Below are positions 17,979 to 26,432 of a stretch of 64,000 nucleotides of DNA, piece after piece; positions within the stretch are counted from its first letter, which is position 1; every line of letters starts with the position of its first letter. The position numbers and the translations under genes were made by a program. The stretch lies in contig NZ_JARVKV010000013.1 of assembly GCF_029813835.1 (NCBI RefSeq), positions 46,332-110,331 of the forward strand, read 5' to 3'. The stretch is from Streptomyces sp. DH37 (lineage in GTDB: Bacteria; Actinomycetota; Actinomycetes; Streptomycetales; Streptomycetaceae). The notes beneath the pieces are model-generated. The model had not been told where the DNA came from. It was given only the letters and a program-made list of their open reading frames with translations, and did no database searches.

Positions 17979-18838
17979 GGTTGTCCCGTAAACGATCTTG
18001 GGTCGGTGTGGACGAGCCGGTCGCTGTTCGGGTCGTCCGGTCACCGAGCGTGGGAGAGGTTGTGCAGCCAGGCGATTCCGCTCATCGCGCGGTGGACGCC
18101 ATCGCCCTTGAGGCGGCAGTCGCGCAGGATCTTCCAGGTCTTCATCCGGGCGAAGGCGTGCTCGACTCGAGCGCGGACCTTGCGGTGGGAGGTGTTGTGT
18201 TCTTCTTTCCAGGCGGGCAGTTCGCTCTGCCCGGGGTCGCGGCGGTGTGGGATGACGAGCCCGGTACCTCGATAGCCGCCGTCGGCGATCACTGTGGTGT
18301 TCCCGACGGCGTCCTTGGCGCCGGACAGCTCCCATGCCTTGCAGTCGTTGCGGTTGCCGGGCAGAGGTTGGCCGACCACGACGACGAGCCGGGTGTCAGC
18401 GTCGATGACGACCTGGTGATTCGTCGAGTACCTGTAGTTCTTGGACTGCTCGGCCACCGTGTGGTCGCGGGTGGGGACCAGGGTGCCGTCCACGATGAGC
18501 ACGGCGTCCTTGTGGAACCGCTTACGGGGCCGGAGCGCGAGAAGAGGCCCGAGGTGGCTGACGATGCGGTTGGCCGCGGACTTCGAGACGCCGAAGAGCG
18601 GGGCGAGCTGGCGCAGTGTCAGGTTGGTACGCCAGTACGCGGCTACCAGGAGCAACCGGTCTTCCAGCGGAAGCCCCCACGGCCGGCCTCGCCGAGCGGT
18701 GTCGGCGCCTTCGCGCCGCAGCGCACGCACCACCCGGTTGAACTGGCGCGGGGCCACGCCAGTGAACGGGGCTATCCAGGACGGCTCTGAGGCCGTGATC
18801 ACACCATGCACGACAGAGATCATTTACGCCCGGCACCA
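17979..18838. mobile_element. IS5-family insertion sequence
   Basis: About 860 bp around one intact transposase gene. The left inner sequence GTTGTCCCGTAAACGATC and the right inner sequence GTGCCGGGCGTAAATGATC (read inwards) form an imperfect inverted repeat, giving approximate ends. It inserted directly behind the Rrf2-type gene. No target duplication could be fixed. Confidence 0.65.
18041..18823 (-). CDS. IS5-family transposase (DDE type)
   Basis: A 260-residue apparently intact transposase. It has an N-terminal HTH region (LEDRLLLVAAYWRTNLTLRQ, FGVSKSAANRIVSHLG) and a DDE catalytic domain with LIVDGTLVP (first Asp), QVVIDADTRLVV, GNRNDCKAWE, VIADGGYRG (second Asp) and VRARVEHAFARMKTWKIL (Glu). 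No frameshift is seen, so this is one of the few potentially active elements in the window. The start is uncertain because the first ~10 codons are weakly conserved. Confidence 0.85.
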   Translation of the reverse strand: MISVVHGVITASEPSWIAPFTGVAPRQFNRVVRALRREGADTARRGRPWGLPLEDRLLLVAAYWRTNLTLRQLAPLFGVSKSAANRIVSHLGPLLALRPRKRFHKDAVLIVDGTLVPTRDHTVAEQSKNYRYSTNHQVVIDADTRLVVVVGQPLPGNRNDCKAWELSGAKDAVGNTTVIADGGYRGTGLVIPHRRDPGQSELPAWKEEHNTSHRKVRARVEHAFARMKTWKILRDCRLKGDGVHRAMSGIAWLHNLSHAR

Positions 18839-18852
18839 ACTGGGGAGCAATC

Positions 18853-19482
18853 TCAGCCGAGGAAGTCCTTCCAGAACGGCACGGACGCCTGCGGAGCCCA
18901 GGGCGCGTCCTCATCGACCTCGCCGAACTCGCGGTCGATGTAGTCGGCCAGATCGTGGCCGTAGTAGATGATGTCGGTTCCCCACACTGACAGGACCGGA
19001 TGTCCCGGAGTGTCGCAACCCGCGGGTATGAAGCGGTGCGCGTAGACGGGAACGAGCCGTGGCGCTCGTGCAAGTACTTCTCGGGCCACCTCAACGGCCT
19101 CTTCAGTGGCGGTGGGACGCACCCCCAGGGCCGGATGCCAGCTGCCATAAGCGACATCGCTCAGCACTTCTCGTACCGGCCACTCCAGCCGATGGCGCAG
19201 GTCGTCCGCATCGGCGTGCCGCCAGTCGGGCCAGGGCTGCTGCCACGTTGCGCCTTCCTCGGGAGGTGAGGCGACCGGCAGCCCTGCCGCCAGGAAGGCC
19301 CGATGCTCCGGGGAGAACTCGAACCCGTAGGTCGCCTTGATCCGGCTGAACTCTTCCTCCGTGAGCCCTGGAGCTATCTCACAGCAGTCCGCCTCCGCCA
19401 ACCGCCGCGCGGCCTCCGTTCCCAACCAAGCGCCATCAGTGTCGATCACTCCGGCACCGTACACACCCTCCTCGCACGGCAT
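18853..19482 (-). CDS. SMI1/KNR4 (SUKH)-like protein
   Basis: A 209-residue acidic protein with a pattern typical of SUKH-superfamily proteins: LTEEEFSRIKATYGFEFSPE near the N-terminus (helix after which a sheet is expected), WPDWR, then VPVYAHRFIPAG, VLSVWGTDIIYYGHDLADYI. Members often act as immunity proteins against secreted nuclease or deaminase toxins, but many are orphan housekeeping-like genes. No toxin gene is adjacent; the neighbour is an IS5 element, so the context may be broken. The call rests on pattern recognition only. Confidence 0.65.
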   Translation of the reverse strand: MPCEEGVYGAGVIDTDGAWLGTEAARRLAEADCCEIAPGLTEEEFSRIKATYGFEFSPEHRAFLAAGLPVASPPEEGATWQQPWPDWRHADADDLRHRLEWPVREVLSDVAYGSWHPALGVRPTATEEAVEVAREVLARAPRLVPVYAHRFIPAGCDTPGHPVLSVWGTDIIYYGHDLADYIDREFGEVDEDAPWAPQASVPFWKDFLG

Positions 19483-19699
19483 CGCATCTTTTTGAGCCCT
19501 GACGCGTGCCTCCAGGTCATTGCGGGACAGCCCTTAGCCTCCCCGTTACGCCTTGACATCACCAAGATCCCCATCGATGCCCAAGCCAGTGAATAGCCTG
19601 GCAGCCAGTCACGCCAATGACGGTTGCGCCATCTCTCGCTCCAGGACCATCTTGTCGGTTCGCACTCACCGTGACCGGGTGGCCTTCTAGATCCGGTGC

Positions 19700-20155
19700 A
19701 TGCTGGATCCCGAGCCGCTGGAACGGATCACCGCGCGGCGCGCGGAGCTGGACGAACTCGAAGAACAGCTGGCCAAGCAGCTGGCGGAGGTGCGGGCCGA
19801 GAGGGACGAGCTCGCCGTCGCAGAGCGGGTCCTTGAGCGGATGAGCGAACAGCTCGCCGACGAGCGCGCCTCTGTCGCGCCGGTGCCCGGGCAGGTGGGC
19901 GGACGTACGGTGATGCTGATCCCGCACCGCACCCCGAGCGTGGAAGAGACCACCCTTCCGCCGGACTACCAGCGCATTCTCGCCGCCGTGCGGCAGGCCG
20001 CCGGTCCGGTCAAGGCCCGGCAGGTCGGCGACGCGCTGGGAATCGACGTCAGCGTGCGGGCCAAGCTGGAGCCGCTGCGTGGGAAGCTGGCCAGACTCGT
20101 CGATCGCGGCTGGCTACGCCAACTACCCGACGGCCGGTTCACCACGCGCCTGTGA
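19700..20155 (+). CDS. Coiled-coil plus winged-helix small protein
   Basis: A 151-residue protein. Residues ~5-60 form a strong heptad coiled coil (ARRAELDELEEQLAKQLAEV, ERMSEQLADERA); residues ~85-151 look like a winged helix that monitors mobile DNA or regulates genes (YQRILAAVRQAAGPVKARQV, LEPLRGKLARLVDRGWL, LPDGRFTT). No ribosome binding site stands out before ATG 19700. Such proteins are frequent next to transposable elements in Streptomyces, and the function is unknown. Confidence 0.65.
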   Translation: MLDPEPLERITARRAELDELEEQLAKQLAEVRAERDELAVAERVLERMSEQLADERASVAPVPGQVGGRTVMLIPHRTPSVEETTLPPDYQRILAAVRQAAGPVKARQVGDALGIDVSVRAKLEPLRGKLARLVDRGWLRQLPDGRFTTRL

Positions 20156-20258
20156 CCTGAGCCTGCAGCAGCGCGGCGCGGACGTAACCGGAGTCCCCCA
20201 GCGGCCGTTGGAATTGTGTGACGAAAACCAAAAAGCACGGCGAGGATACCTGCCCGCT

Positions 20259-20618
20259 TGTCTACTACCAGTGCCGTCCGCCGCTGTCCTCGCGCACCGT
20301 CAACCACCTCGCGATCTGCTGCGACATCACCTGAAAGTGATCCGGTCCAGGTAGCGGATCCTGCCGCCCGGGAAGATCGCGGTGATCGTCCTGGCCGTGC
20401 TGCGCCACGATCAGCGCCTGGCCGAGCCGGCCTGGGCGAAGAATCTGAGGGACGAGGACCGGCGCGGACTGACCGCACTGTTCTGGTCCAACGTCAACCC
20501 GTACGGCGCCTTCCGTCTGGACATGGACAAGCGGCTCGACCTGGGGCTGACCGCTGCCGTGCCCCGCCCTCGCAACCCGGCGGATATCGCCGACCGATCG
20601 AGTGCGGGGACACATTGA
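20259..20618 (+). pseudogene. IS5-type transposase N-terminal piece joined to a Tn3-type transposase C-terminus
   Basis: Frames broken by stops and shifts spell SSRTVNHLA, DLLRHHLKVIRSR, ILPPGKIAVIVLAVLRHDQR (IS5-type N-terminus). From about 20436 the same frame continues as NLRDEDRRGLTALFWSNVNP and FRLDMDKRLDLGL, which resembles the C-terminus of actinobacterial Tn3-family transposases. This is a deletion scar between two elements. Confidence 0.5.
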
Positions 20619-20731
20619 AGGGCTTCGCTGATCTCACCGGCCCCCGGATGAACGAGGCCGTGTGGCCGGACGCTCGCCCCGGTGGCCTTCGGTTTCAAGG
20701 TGGTGTCTTGGCCGAATGACGGCCGGTGCGG

Positions 20732-20962
20732 TCAGGCGTCGTTGGTGTCGGTCGGTGTCGCCTCGCCGAGCATAGCGAGGGTGAGCACGTTACCGGCGAT
20801 GCCCCAGCCGCCGTCGGCGACCTCTTCGACCAGAACCATGGTGTTGTTGCGGGCGCGCTCACCGTAGATTTCGACGTACAGCTCGGTGGTGCGGGTGATG
20901 ATCTCCTCCTTCTGCTTCGGGGTGAGGGTCTTCTCGGGGACCTTGAAGTTCGCAAAAGGCAT
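20732..20962 (-). CDS. 4-oxalocrotonate tautomerase family protein
   Basis: A 76-residue protein with the tautomerase fold signature: Met-Pro start (MPFANFKVPEKTLT, where Pro becomes the catalytic N-terminal residue after Met removal), PKQKEEIITRTTELYVEIYG and TMVLVEEVADGGWGI. The length matches the family (60-80). GAGAGAGGGA lies upstream of ATG 20962. It sits downstream of a broken SDR and an intact SDR on the same strand, suggesting one former operon that handled a keto/enol or quinone-type substrate. Confidence 0.85.
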   Translation of the reverse strand: MPFANFKVPEKTLTPKQKEEIITRTTELYVEIYGERARNNTMVLVEEVADGGWGIAGNVLTLAMLGEATPTDTNDA

Positions 20963-20991
20963 GGCTGGTTGTTCCCTCTCTCAGTGGGGTG

Positions 20992-21901
20992 TTACAGGGA
21001 GCTGCCTGCGGTGAGCAGACTGTCCAGTCCGATGCGGCGGAAGAAGTCGGCGCGGAGGCGGTCGGCGACCGCGGAGACGACTTCGCTGCCATCCCGGCTG
21101 GGGTCTATGTGGGTGCGCAGAGGCCGGGTACCGTGCTTCATCGCGACCAGTCGCGCGACGGCTTCAGCGACCTCGGTCACATCGGCGTCCGAAGGGATGA
21201 GCGCGGCCAGGCGCTTGCCCAGGTCGTCCATAAGGGGTTGGTGACGCTGGTCGTAGGCTTCCGCACGGTCGATGTCGGCGGGGTGCCTGCGTTGGCGAAG
21301 TGGTTGGTGCCGGTGGTGAACGCACCAGGCACCACGATCGCGGTGTCGATGCCGAACGGAAGCACCTCGGCGGCGTAGCTGACGGCCAGGGCGTCCATCG
21401 CGGCCTTGGCGGCGAAGTATGGGGCCAGGAAAGGGGGCAACCGCCGCGGGTGCTGGAGCTGCCGATCCACACCAGCAGCCCCGAGCCCTGCTCACGCAAC
21501 TTCGGCAGGGCGGCGCGGTTGACGCGCTGGGTGCCCAGGACGTTCACGTCGTACAGGTCCGCGAACTGCTCGGCGGTGAACGCCTCGGCGGCGCCCAGGA
21601 CCATGTGCCCGGCGTTGTGCACGACCACGTCGAGTCGGCTGTGCTCAGTGACGATCCGGTCGGTTGCGTCGTCGGCGGAGTCCTGGGAGGCGACGTCCAG
21701 CTCGACGGCGTGCACGTCGACCCGGTGGTCGGTGCCGTAGCGCACCAGGTCGGCCACCGCGGTCGCGTTACGGGTCGCCATCTGGCGGATGCCCGCGTAC
21801 ACGGTGTGACCGGCGAGGGCCAGAGCACGCACGGACAGCGCTCCGATGCCGCTGGAGGCTCCGGTGACCAGGATGGCCTTTCCGGTGTCGTCGTTCCTCA
21901 T
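20992..21901 (-). pseudogene. SDR family oxidoreductase broken by two frameshifts
   Basis: The frame starting at ATG 21901 gives TGASSGIG, NAGHM and GSSSTRGG, then shifts near 21436 (a run of Gs). The second frame gives PYFAAKAAMDALAVSYAAE and VPGAFTTGTNHFANAG, then shifts near 21282. The third gives DIDRAEAYDQRHQPLMDD and continues to LTAGSSL and a stop at 20992. Together they make one full-length ~300-residue SDR with catalytic Tyr-Lys (YFAAK). Single-base losses explain both shifts; sequencing error cannot be excluded. Confidence 0.75.
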
Positions 21902-21944
21902 GACAGGGTCTTTCGTTGATCGATGAGGTGGCTGGGCGGGCGGT

Positions 21945-22727
21945 TCAGATGATTCCGCCGTTGGCGCGGACGACCTGTCCGTTGATCCAGTGGCCGGCCG
22001 GGGAGGCCAGGAACGCGACGACCTCGGCGATGTCCGACGGGGTACCGAGTCGCTCCAGCGGGGACTGGGCGGCCAGGCGGGCGATGGTCTCCTCGTCCTT
22101 GCCGTCCAGGAAGAGGTCGGTGGCCGTGGGGCCGGGCGCGACGGCGTTGGCGGTGACGTCCCGGCCCCGCAGCTCCCGGGCCAGGATCAGCGTCAGCGCC
22201 TCGACCGCACCCTTGCTGGCGGAGTACGCGCCGTAGCCCGGGAAGGCCAGCCCCACCACGGACGTGGAGAACGTCACGATCGCACCGCCGGGGCGCACCC
22301 GACGGGCGGCCTGCTGGACGACGACGAACGTGCCGCGGATGTTGGTGCGGTGCAGGTCGTCCAGGACGGCCAGGTCCAGCTCGGCGATCGGCGCCATGCG
22401 TGCCCGCCCGGCCGCGTGCACGACGACGTCGACACCGCCGAACTCTGCTTCGGCCGCGTCGAACAGGGCCGCGACGGCGTGTTCGTCGGCGACGTCGGCA
22501 CGCACCGCGATCGCCCGGACGCCGCCGGTGACAGCCTCCTTCATGGCTGCTTCGGCCTCGTCCCGGTTGCCGGCGTAGCCGACCACGACGGCGTATCCGT
22601 CGGCGGCCAGCCGCCCGACGGTCCGGCGGCCGATGCCGCGCGAGCCGCCGGTGACGATCGCGACACGGGGTGAGGCGGAGGGCTGAGCCGGGGCAACGGT
22701 CCCGTCGGGGGAAGTGGGGATGGGCAT
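21945..22727 (-). CDS. SDR family oxidoreductase
   Basis: A 260-residue classical SDR: TGGSRGIG, VVHAAG in place of NNAG, catalytic Ser (FSTSV) plus YSASK, and a C-terminal WINGQVVRANGGII, which is FabG-like. ATG 22727 follows AGGAG. The first ~18 residues are a Pro/Ser/Ala extension. It diverges from an MmyB-type regulator across a region with two CCAGGGG palindromes and probably heads the SDR-SDR-tautomerase unit. Confidence 0.9.
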   Translation of the reverse strand: MPIPTSPDGTVAPAQPSASPRVAIVTGGSRGIGRRTVGRLAADGYAVVVGYAGNRDEAEAAMKEAVTGGVRAIAVRADVADEHAVAALFDAAEAEFGGVDVVVHAAGRARMAPIAELDLAVLDDLHRTNIRGTFVVVQQAARRVRPGGAIVTFSTSVVGLAFPGYGAYSASKGAVEALTLILARELRGRDVTANAVAPGPTATDLFLDGKDEETIARLAAQSPLERLGTPSDIAEVVAFLASPAGHWINGQVVRANGGII

Positions 22728-22808
22728 TACTGACTCCTGTGGTGAATGCGGGTCGGGCCGCGGTCTCGCCGTCGCCCTGCTGCGTCATCCACGATCGACC
22801 GGTCCCCC

Positions 22809-22853
22809 ACCCCTAGCCAGGGGTGCGTTCACCCAGGGGATGCCACCCCCTGG
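22809..22853. promoter_or_regulatory. Two palindromes upstream of SDR and MmyB-type regulator
   Basis: ACCCCT-agcc-AGGGGT at 22809-22824 and CCAGGGG-n7-CCCCTGG at 22833-22853. Both share the AGGGG core and lie between the divergent start codons, as expected for operators of the adjacent HTH regulator. Confidence 0.65.
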
Positions 22854-22885
22854 CTACGGCTCGGCGCGCGCGCGACCATGAAGGG

Positions 22886-23791
22886 GTGAACCTTCCAGAA
22901 CTCGGCGCCTTCCTCAGGACACGCCGCGACCGCATCCGCCCCTCCGATGTCGGTCTCCCCCAAGGCCCGCGCCGGCGCGTCCCCGGGCTGCGCCGCGAGG
23001 AAGTCGCCCAGCTGGCAGGGCTGTCAGCCGACTACTACACCGAGCTGGAACGCGGCAGCGCGAAGAACGGTGTGCAGCCTTCGGCCCAGACCCTGGCCGC
23101 CCTCGCCCGAGCCCTGCGCCTGAACGGCGACGAGCGCGACCACCTGTTTCACCTCGCCGAACGGCCGGGCCCTCCGTCAGCGCACGGACCGTCGGCACAC
23201 GTGCAGCCCGCGCTTCTCGGACTGCTGGACCGGCTGTCCAACACCCCCGCGCGCGTCATCACCGACCTGCACGAAACCCTGGTGGAAAACGACCTGGCCA
23301 GGAACCTGCTCGGCGAGTCCCCGGCACACCGCGGCCCGGCGGCGAGCTTCGTGTACCGCTGGTTCACCGACCCGCAGGCGCGCGAGAGGTACCCGCCCGA
23401 GGATCACCCGCACCACTCCCGGGTGTTCGTGGCCGACCTCCAAGCAGCGGCCGCCAAGCGCGGCCGGGACGCGGAGGTCACGAAGATGATCGCCGTGCTA
23501 CGCCGCCGCAGCCAGGAGTTCGCAGCCCTCTGGGATACCCACGACGTCGCGGTGCGCCGCATAGACCACAAGAAGATCGTCCACCCCACGCTCGGCATCA
23601 TCGAACTCGACTGCTACAACCTCCTCAGCGAAGACGGACGCCAACGCCTGCTGTGGTTCACCGCCCCGCCCGGAAGCCCGGGAGCCGAGCAACTGGAACT
23701 GCTGTCCGTCATAGGGACCCAGGACCTGGGTATCACGGAGGGCACGGCACCGGAGGGATTGTCCGCGGCGGAATCCGGATCGCAGCCCTGA
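22886..23791 (+). CDS. XRE-family regulator with MmyB-like ligand-binding domain
   Basis: A 301-residue regulator. An N-terminal HTH_XRE (LRTRRDRIRP, GLRREEVAQLAGLSADYYTE, QTLAALARALRLNGDERDHL) is followed by the MmyB-like domain (RVITDLHETLVENDLARNLL, RDAEVTKMIAVLRRRSQEFA, HPTLGIIELDCYNL, LLWFTAPPGSP). Family members usually repress an adjacent divergent reductase gene and respond to a fatty-acid or hydrophobic ligand. The GTG at 22886 fits homologous N-termini (NLPELGAFL), although its ribosome binding site is close and poor; 22823 is the longest alternative. Confidence 0.85.
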   Translation: MNLPELGAFLRTRRDRIRPSDVGLPQGPRRRVPGLRREEVAQLAGLSADYYTELERGSAKNGVQPSAQTLAALARALRLNGDERDHLFHLAERPGPPSAHGPSAHVQPALLGLLDRLSNTPARVITDLHETLVENDLARNLLGESPAHRGPAASFVYRWFTDPQARERYPPEDHPHHSRVFVADLQAAAAKRGRDAEVTKMIAVLRRRSQEFAALWDTHDVAVRRIDHKKIVHPTLGIIELDCYNLLSEDGRQRLLWFTAPPGSPGAEQLELLSVIGTQDLGITEGTAPEGLSAAESGSQP

Positions 23792-23805
23792 CCCGCGCCG
23801 CCGAG

Positions 23806-23838
23806 GGGGACCGCCTTCCCGGCAAGGCGTGGCGGTCC
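23806..23838 (+). terminator. Hairpin after MmyB-type regulator
   Basis: GGGACCGCC (23806-23814) and GGCGGTCCC (23830-23838) form a perfect 9-bp stem 15 bases after the stop codon. No U-tract. Confidence 0.55.
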
Positions 23839-23963
23839 CTACCCCCGCAGAGATGTGTTCTCCGGTCCGGGGCTCACGATGACCCCCTTGATTCCCGTTT
23901 TCCTCACGCTCACGGGATGGTCTCCGCAGCGGCAGGTTGACCGGACGCGGCAGCGCCGGTGTT

Positions 23964-24365
23964 TCATAGGTGGTCGGTCATGGCGTAGCCGACGACCTCG
24001 TGGGTGGCCAGGTTCGGTCGGCAGGCGAGGGAGAACCGACCTCTGCGGTGGGCAGATAGGCGATGTCGCAGATCAGCTCGGTCCCGAGGCGCTCGGCATG
24101 GAGGTCGCGGCCGATCAGGTCCGGGGCGGGTTTGGTCGTCGTACAGGCGGGCCAGCGAACACCGCCTGCGCCGGGTGACGCCGCGCTCACGCATCGCGCG
24201 GGCGACGTGTTTACGGTTCACCCGCCGGTACCAGCCGTGCAGAGACTCGAAGCTGATGCCGGGCTCTCGGGCAACAGCGGTGACCGTCTTGCCCGAGGAA
24301 TCGGCGAGTGCGATCGCGGCCCGCTTGAACTCCTCGGTGTACCGCTTCGTGTACTTGTTTCCCAC
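23964..24365 (-). pseudogene. IS3-family transposase remnant
   Basis: Minus-strand pieces of both IS3 proteins: YTKRYTEEFKRAAIALADSS (OrfA HTH start), RAMRERGVTRRRR, then in a shifted frame RLGTELICDIAYLPTAE and finally LATHEVVGYAMTDH (OrfB catalytic core). Most of OrfA and much of OrfB are deleted. Confidence 0.7.
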
Positions 24366-24541
24366 CTGGTGCTACTTCCTCTGGAACCTCCAGATCTCAG
24401 TTTCCAGGTGTCTACGATCAAGAGGGAGCTCCATGTCACACCTGGTCCCTAGAGTCCTCCCATGGCACAACCAACCTTCTCCGGTGTGCCCGCCGATGAC
24501 ACACAGACGACAACACAGCAGCGCGAACAAGGCAGTTAAAG

Positions 24542-25364
24542 GTGCTTCTGGAAACCGCGAATCCCGCCGAGGCGGGTGAGGCGGTCAGGGAGCTCATGCT
24601 GCTGGCAGCGTCCGGCGGCAACGCGGCGTTGGAGCTGGCCGTGCGGTACAGCGGCATGTCCGACTGCTCCACCGAGGAACTGCTCCGGTTGTGGGCGATC
24701 GCCGACGGAGATCCGTTCGGTTTCTGCGAGAACTTGGATGCCCCGGCGTACCGCGCGCGCAAGGCCGTCAGGAAACCGGTTTCCCTGTCCGCGCCGGGTG
24801 AGGGCGGGCATGTCCTGAAACTAGCTGCCCGGTTCACCCCTCTGGACCCGTACGCGTCCAAGTTCCTCATCCGTCTGTGGAGGACGGACCGTGACCCGGA
24901 CAGTTTCGCCGAGCACCTGCCGGCTCCGGCGTTCCGCCAGGAGGGCAGGACGGAGCTGAGGCTGCCGTACACCTCTTCCCTACACGGTCTGCGGCATCTC
25001 ACGATGCTCGAGAAGCTCGACTTCTACCTGTGTGACGGGCTCACCGACCTCACCGAGGTCGGTGAACTCACCGGTCTCACGGACCTTGGTCTTGGTGGCT
25101 GCACGAGCGTGGAGGACCTTATCCCGATCGGCCGTCTTTCCTGGCCCACCCGCCTCGACCTGAGCCGGTGCGGCGCCGTCGAGGATTTCGAGCCCTTGCT
25201 GAACCTCAGTGGTCTGCGTCAGCTGAGGTTGAGTTGGACCAAGGTGCGCTCCCTCCGTATGTTCGGCGGGACGCTCGGCGCTCTGGAATCCCTGAATCTC
25301 CGCTCCTGCGGGTCTCTCACGGACCTGGAGGGACTCGCCGGGCTGCCGAACCTCGCCCACCTCT
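24542..25364 (+). pseudogene. Leucine-rich repeat protein, C-terminus lost
   Basis: About 274 codons of an LRR protein. The first half is helical with conserved LLRLWAIADGDP and FLIRLWRTDRDPD units. From residue ~150 there are six leucine-rich repeats of 22-23 residues (LEKLDFYLCDGLTDL, LTDLGLGGCTSVEDL, LRQLRLSWTKVRSL, LESLNLRSCGSLTDL). At about 25364 the sequence changes abruptly within the frame to a lytic-transglycosylase-like segment, so the repeats are cut. Such repeats are often tails of NTPase (NACHT-like) proteins, but no NTPase domain is present. The GTG start at 24542 has no good ribosome binding site; the N-terminus may also be missing. Confidence 0.6.
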
Positions 25365-25970
25365 CGACTACGACTGCGACATCGCCGGGGACGTCCGCAA
25401 CGTCCCTGGCGACAAGGCAGACAACATGCTGGCCGCGTACAACGCCGGCCCGCACACGGTGAAGAAACACCAGGGGATCCCCCGTATCCGGAGACCCAGA
25501 ACTACGTCAAAACCATCCGTCGTCTCGCCGAGAAGTGGACCGACGTCCTGCAGCGGAGCGGCCCGGTCCCTGCCGGCAGCGGACGTACCGGTCAGGTGGT
25601 GGCTGCGGCCCAAACGGCCCTGGGCACCGACTACCAGTGGGGCGGCAACTGCCGCAGGCCCTTCAGCCTGACGAAGAACGACGGATGCGACTGCTCGAGC
25701 CTTGTGAAGATGGCCTGGGCCAGCGTCGGCGTGAACCTCCCCCGCACCACATATGATCAGGTCAAAGGGGGCACGAAGATACGCTCCACCGCCGATTTGC
25801 GGGCCGGTGACCTGATCTTCAGCCGTGGCAGTGCCGACCGCCCCGAGCACGTCGCCATGTTCGTCGGCAACGGACAGGTCATCGACGCTCCCCGGACAGG
25901 GCTCAAGGTGCGGATCAAGCCGCTTTCATACTGGAAGTCACAGATCCTCGTCATGAAGCGTGTGGGCTGA
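25365..25970 (+). pseudogene. Lytic transglycosylase / NlpC-P60 peptidase, C-terminal fragment
   Basis: The first part encodes the end of an SLT lysozyme-like domain (NMLAAYNAGPHTVKKHQGIP), a frameshift near 25480, then NYVKTIRRLAEKW. The rest is a complete NlpC/P60 domain: TDYQWGG, catalytic Cys in DGCDCSSLV, DLIFSRG, catalytic His in EHVAMFVG, and a stop at 25970. Such bifunctional cell-wall hydrolases are typical of conjugative elements, where they open the wall for DNA transfer. The N-terminal half is missing, and the junction with the LRR gene suggests a deletion. Confidence 0.75.
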
Positions 25971-26400
25971 TGCCTGCCTTGTCCCCGGAGTTCCTGCCCC
26001 CCGAGCAGGAGTGGCGCGACTTCGCGACTTCCAGCAGCACTTCGAACTGCGCAAGGTCTCCCTGGGCACCCGCACCCGCCCCTACGGAACCCCCTGCAAA
26101 CACGAGCACACCCGCATCCGCTGCCCCGTCCTCCTGATCGACCCACGCCAGCGAGGCCAGCTCACCGAGACCACCCAGAGCCTCCGCAACCGTATCCGCG
26201 AAGCCCGTGGCAACAGCTGGCTCGGCGAAGTCGAAGGACTCCGGATCAGCCTCAATACCGCCAACGCCAAATCGCACAGCCTCAAGCGCACCCCTACCGA
26301 CGGCCGGTCACGGCTGGTCGACCTCGGCATGCCTGTCTTCACCGACTCATCAGCCCAACGCACACCACCAGAACCTTCGGATGCACCCGATAACGCTTGA
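25971..26400 (+). pseudogene. Tyrosine integrase, C-terminal tail fragment (second copy)
   Basis: LSPEFLPPEQEWRDF, then after a frameshift near 26022 FQQHFELRKVSLGT, RPYGTPCKHEHTRIRCP, NSWLGEVEGLRISL and VDLGMPVF. This is the same Cys/His-rich tail as at 15324-15730 but diverged and inverted. No catalytic domain is left. Confidence 0.7.
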
Positions 26401-26432
26401 TACAGCCGCGGGTACCAGCCCCTCCCCCGTCG

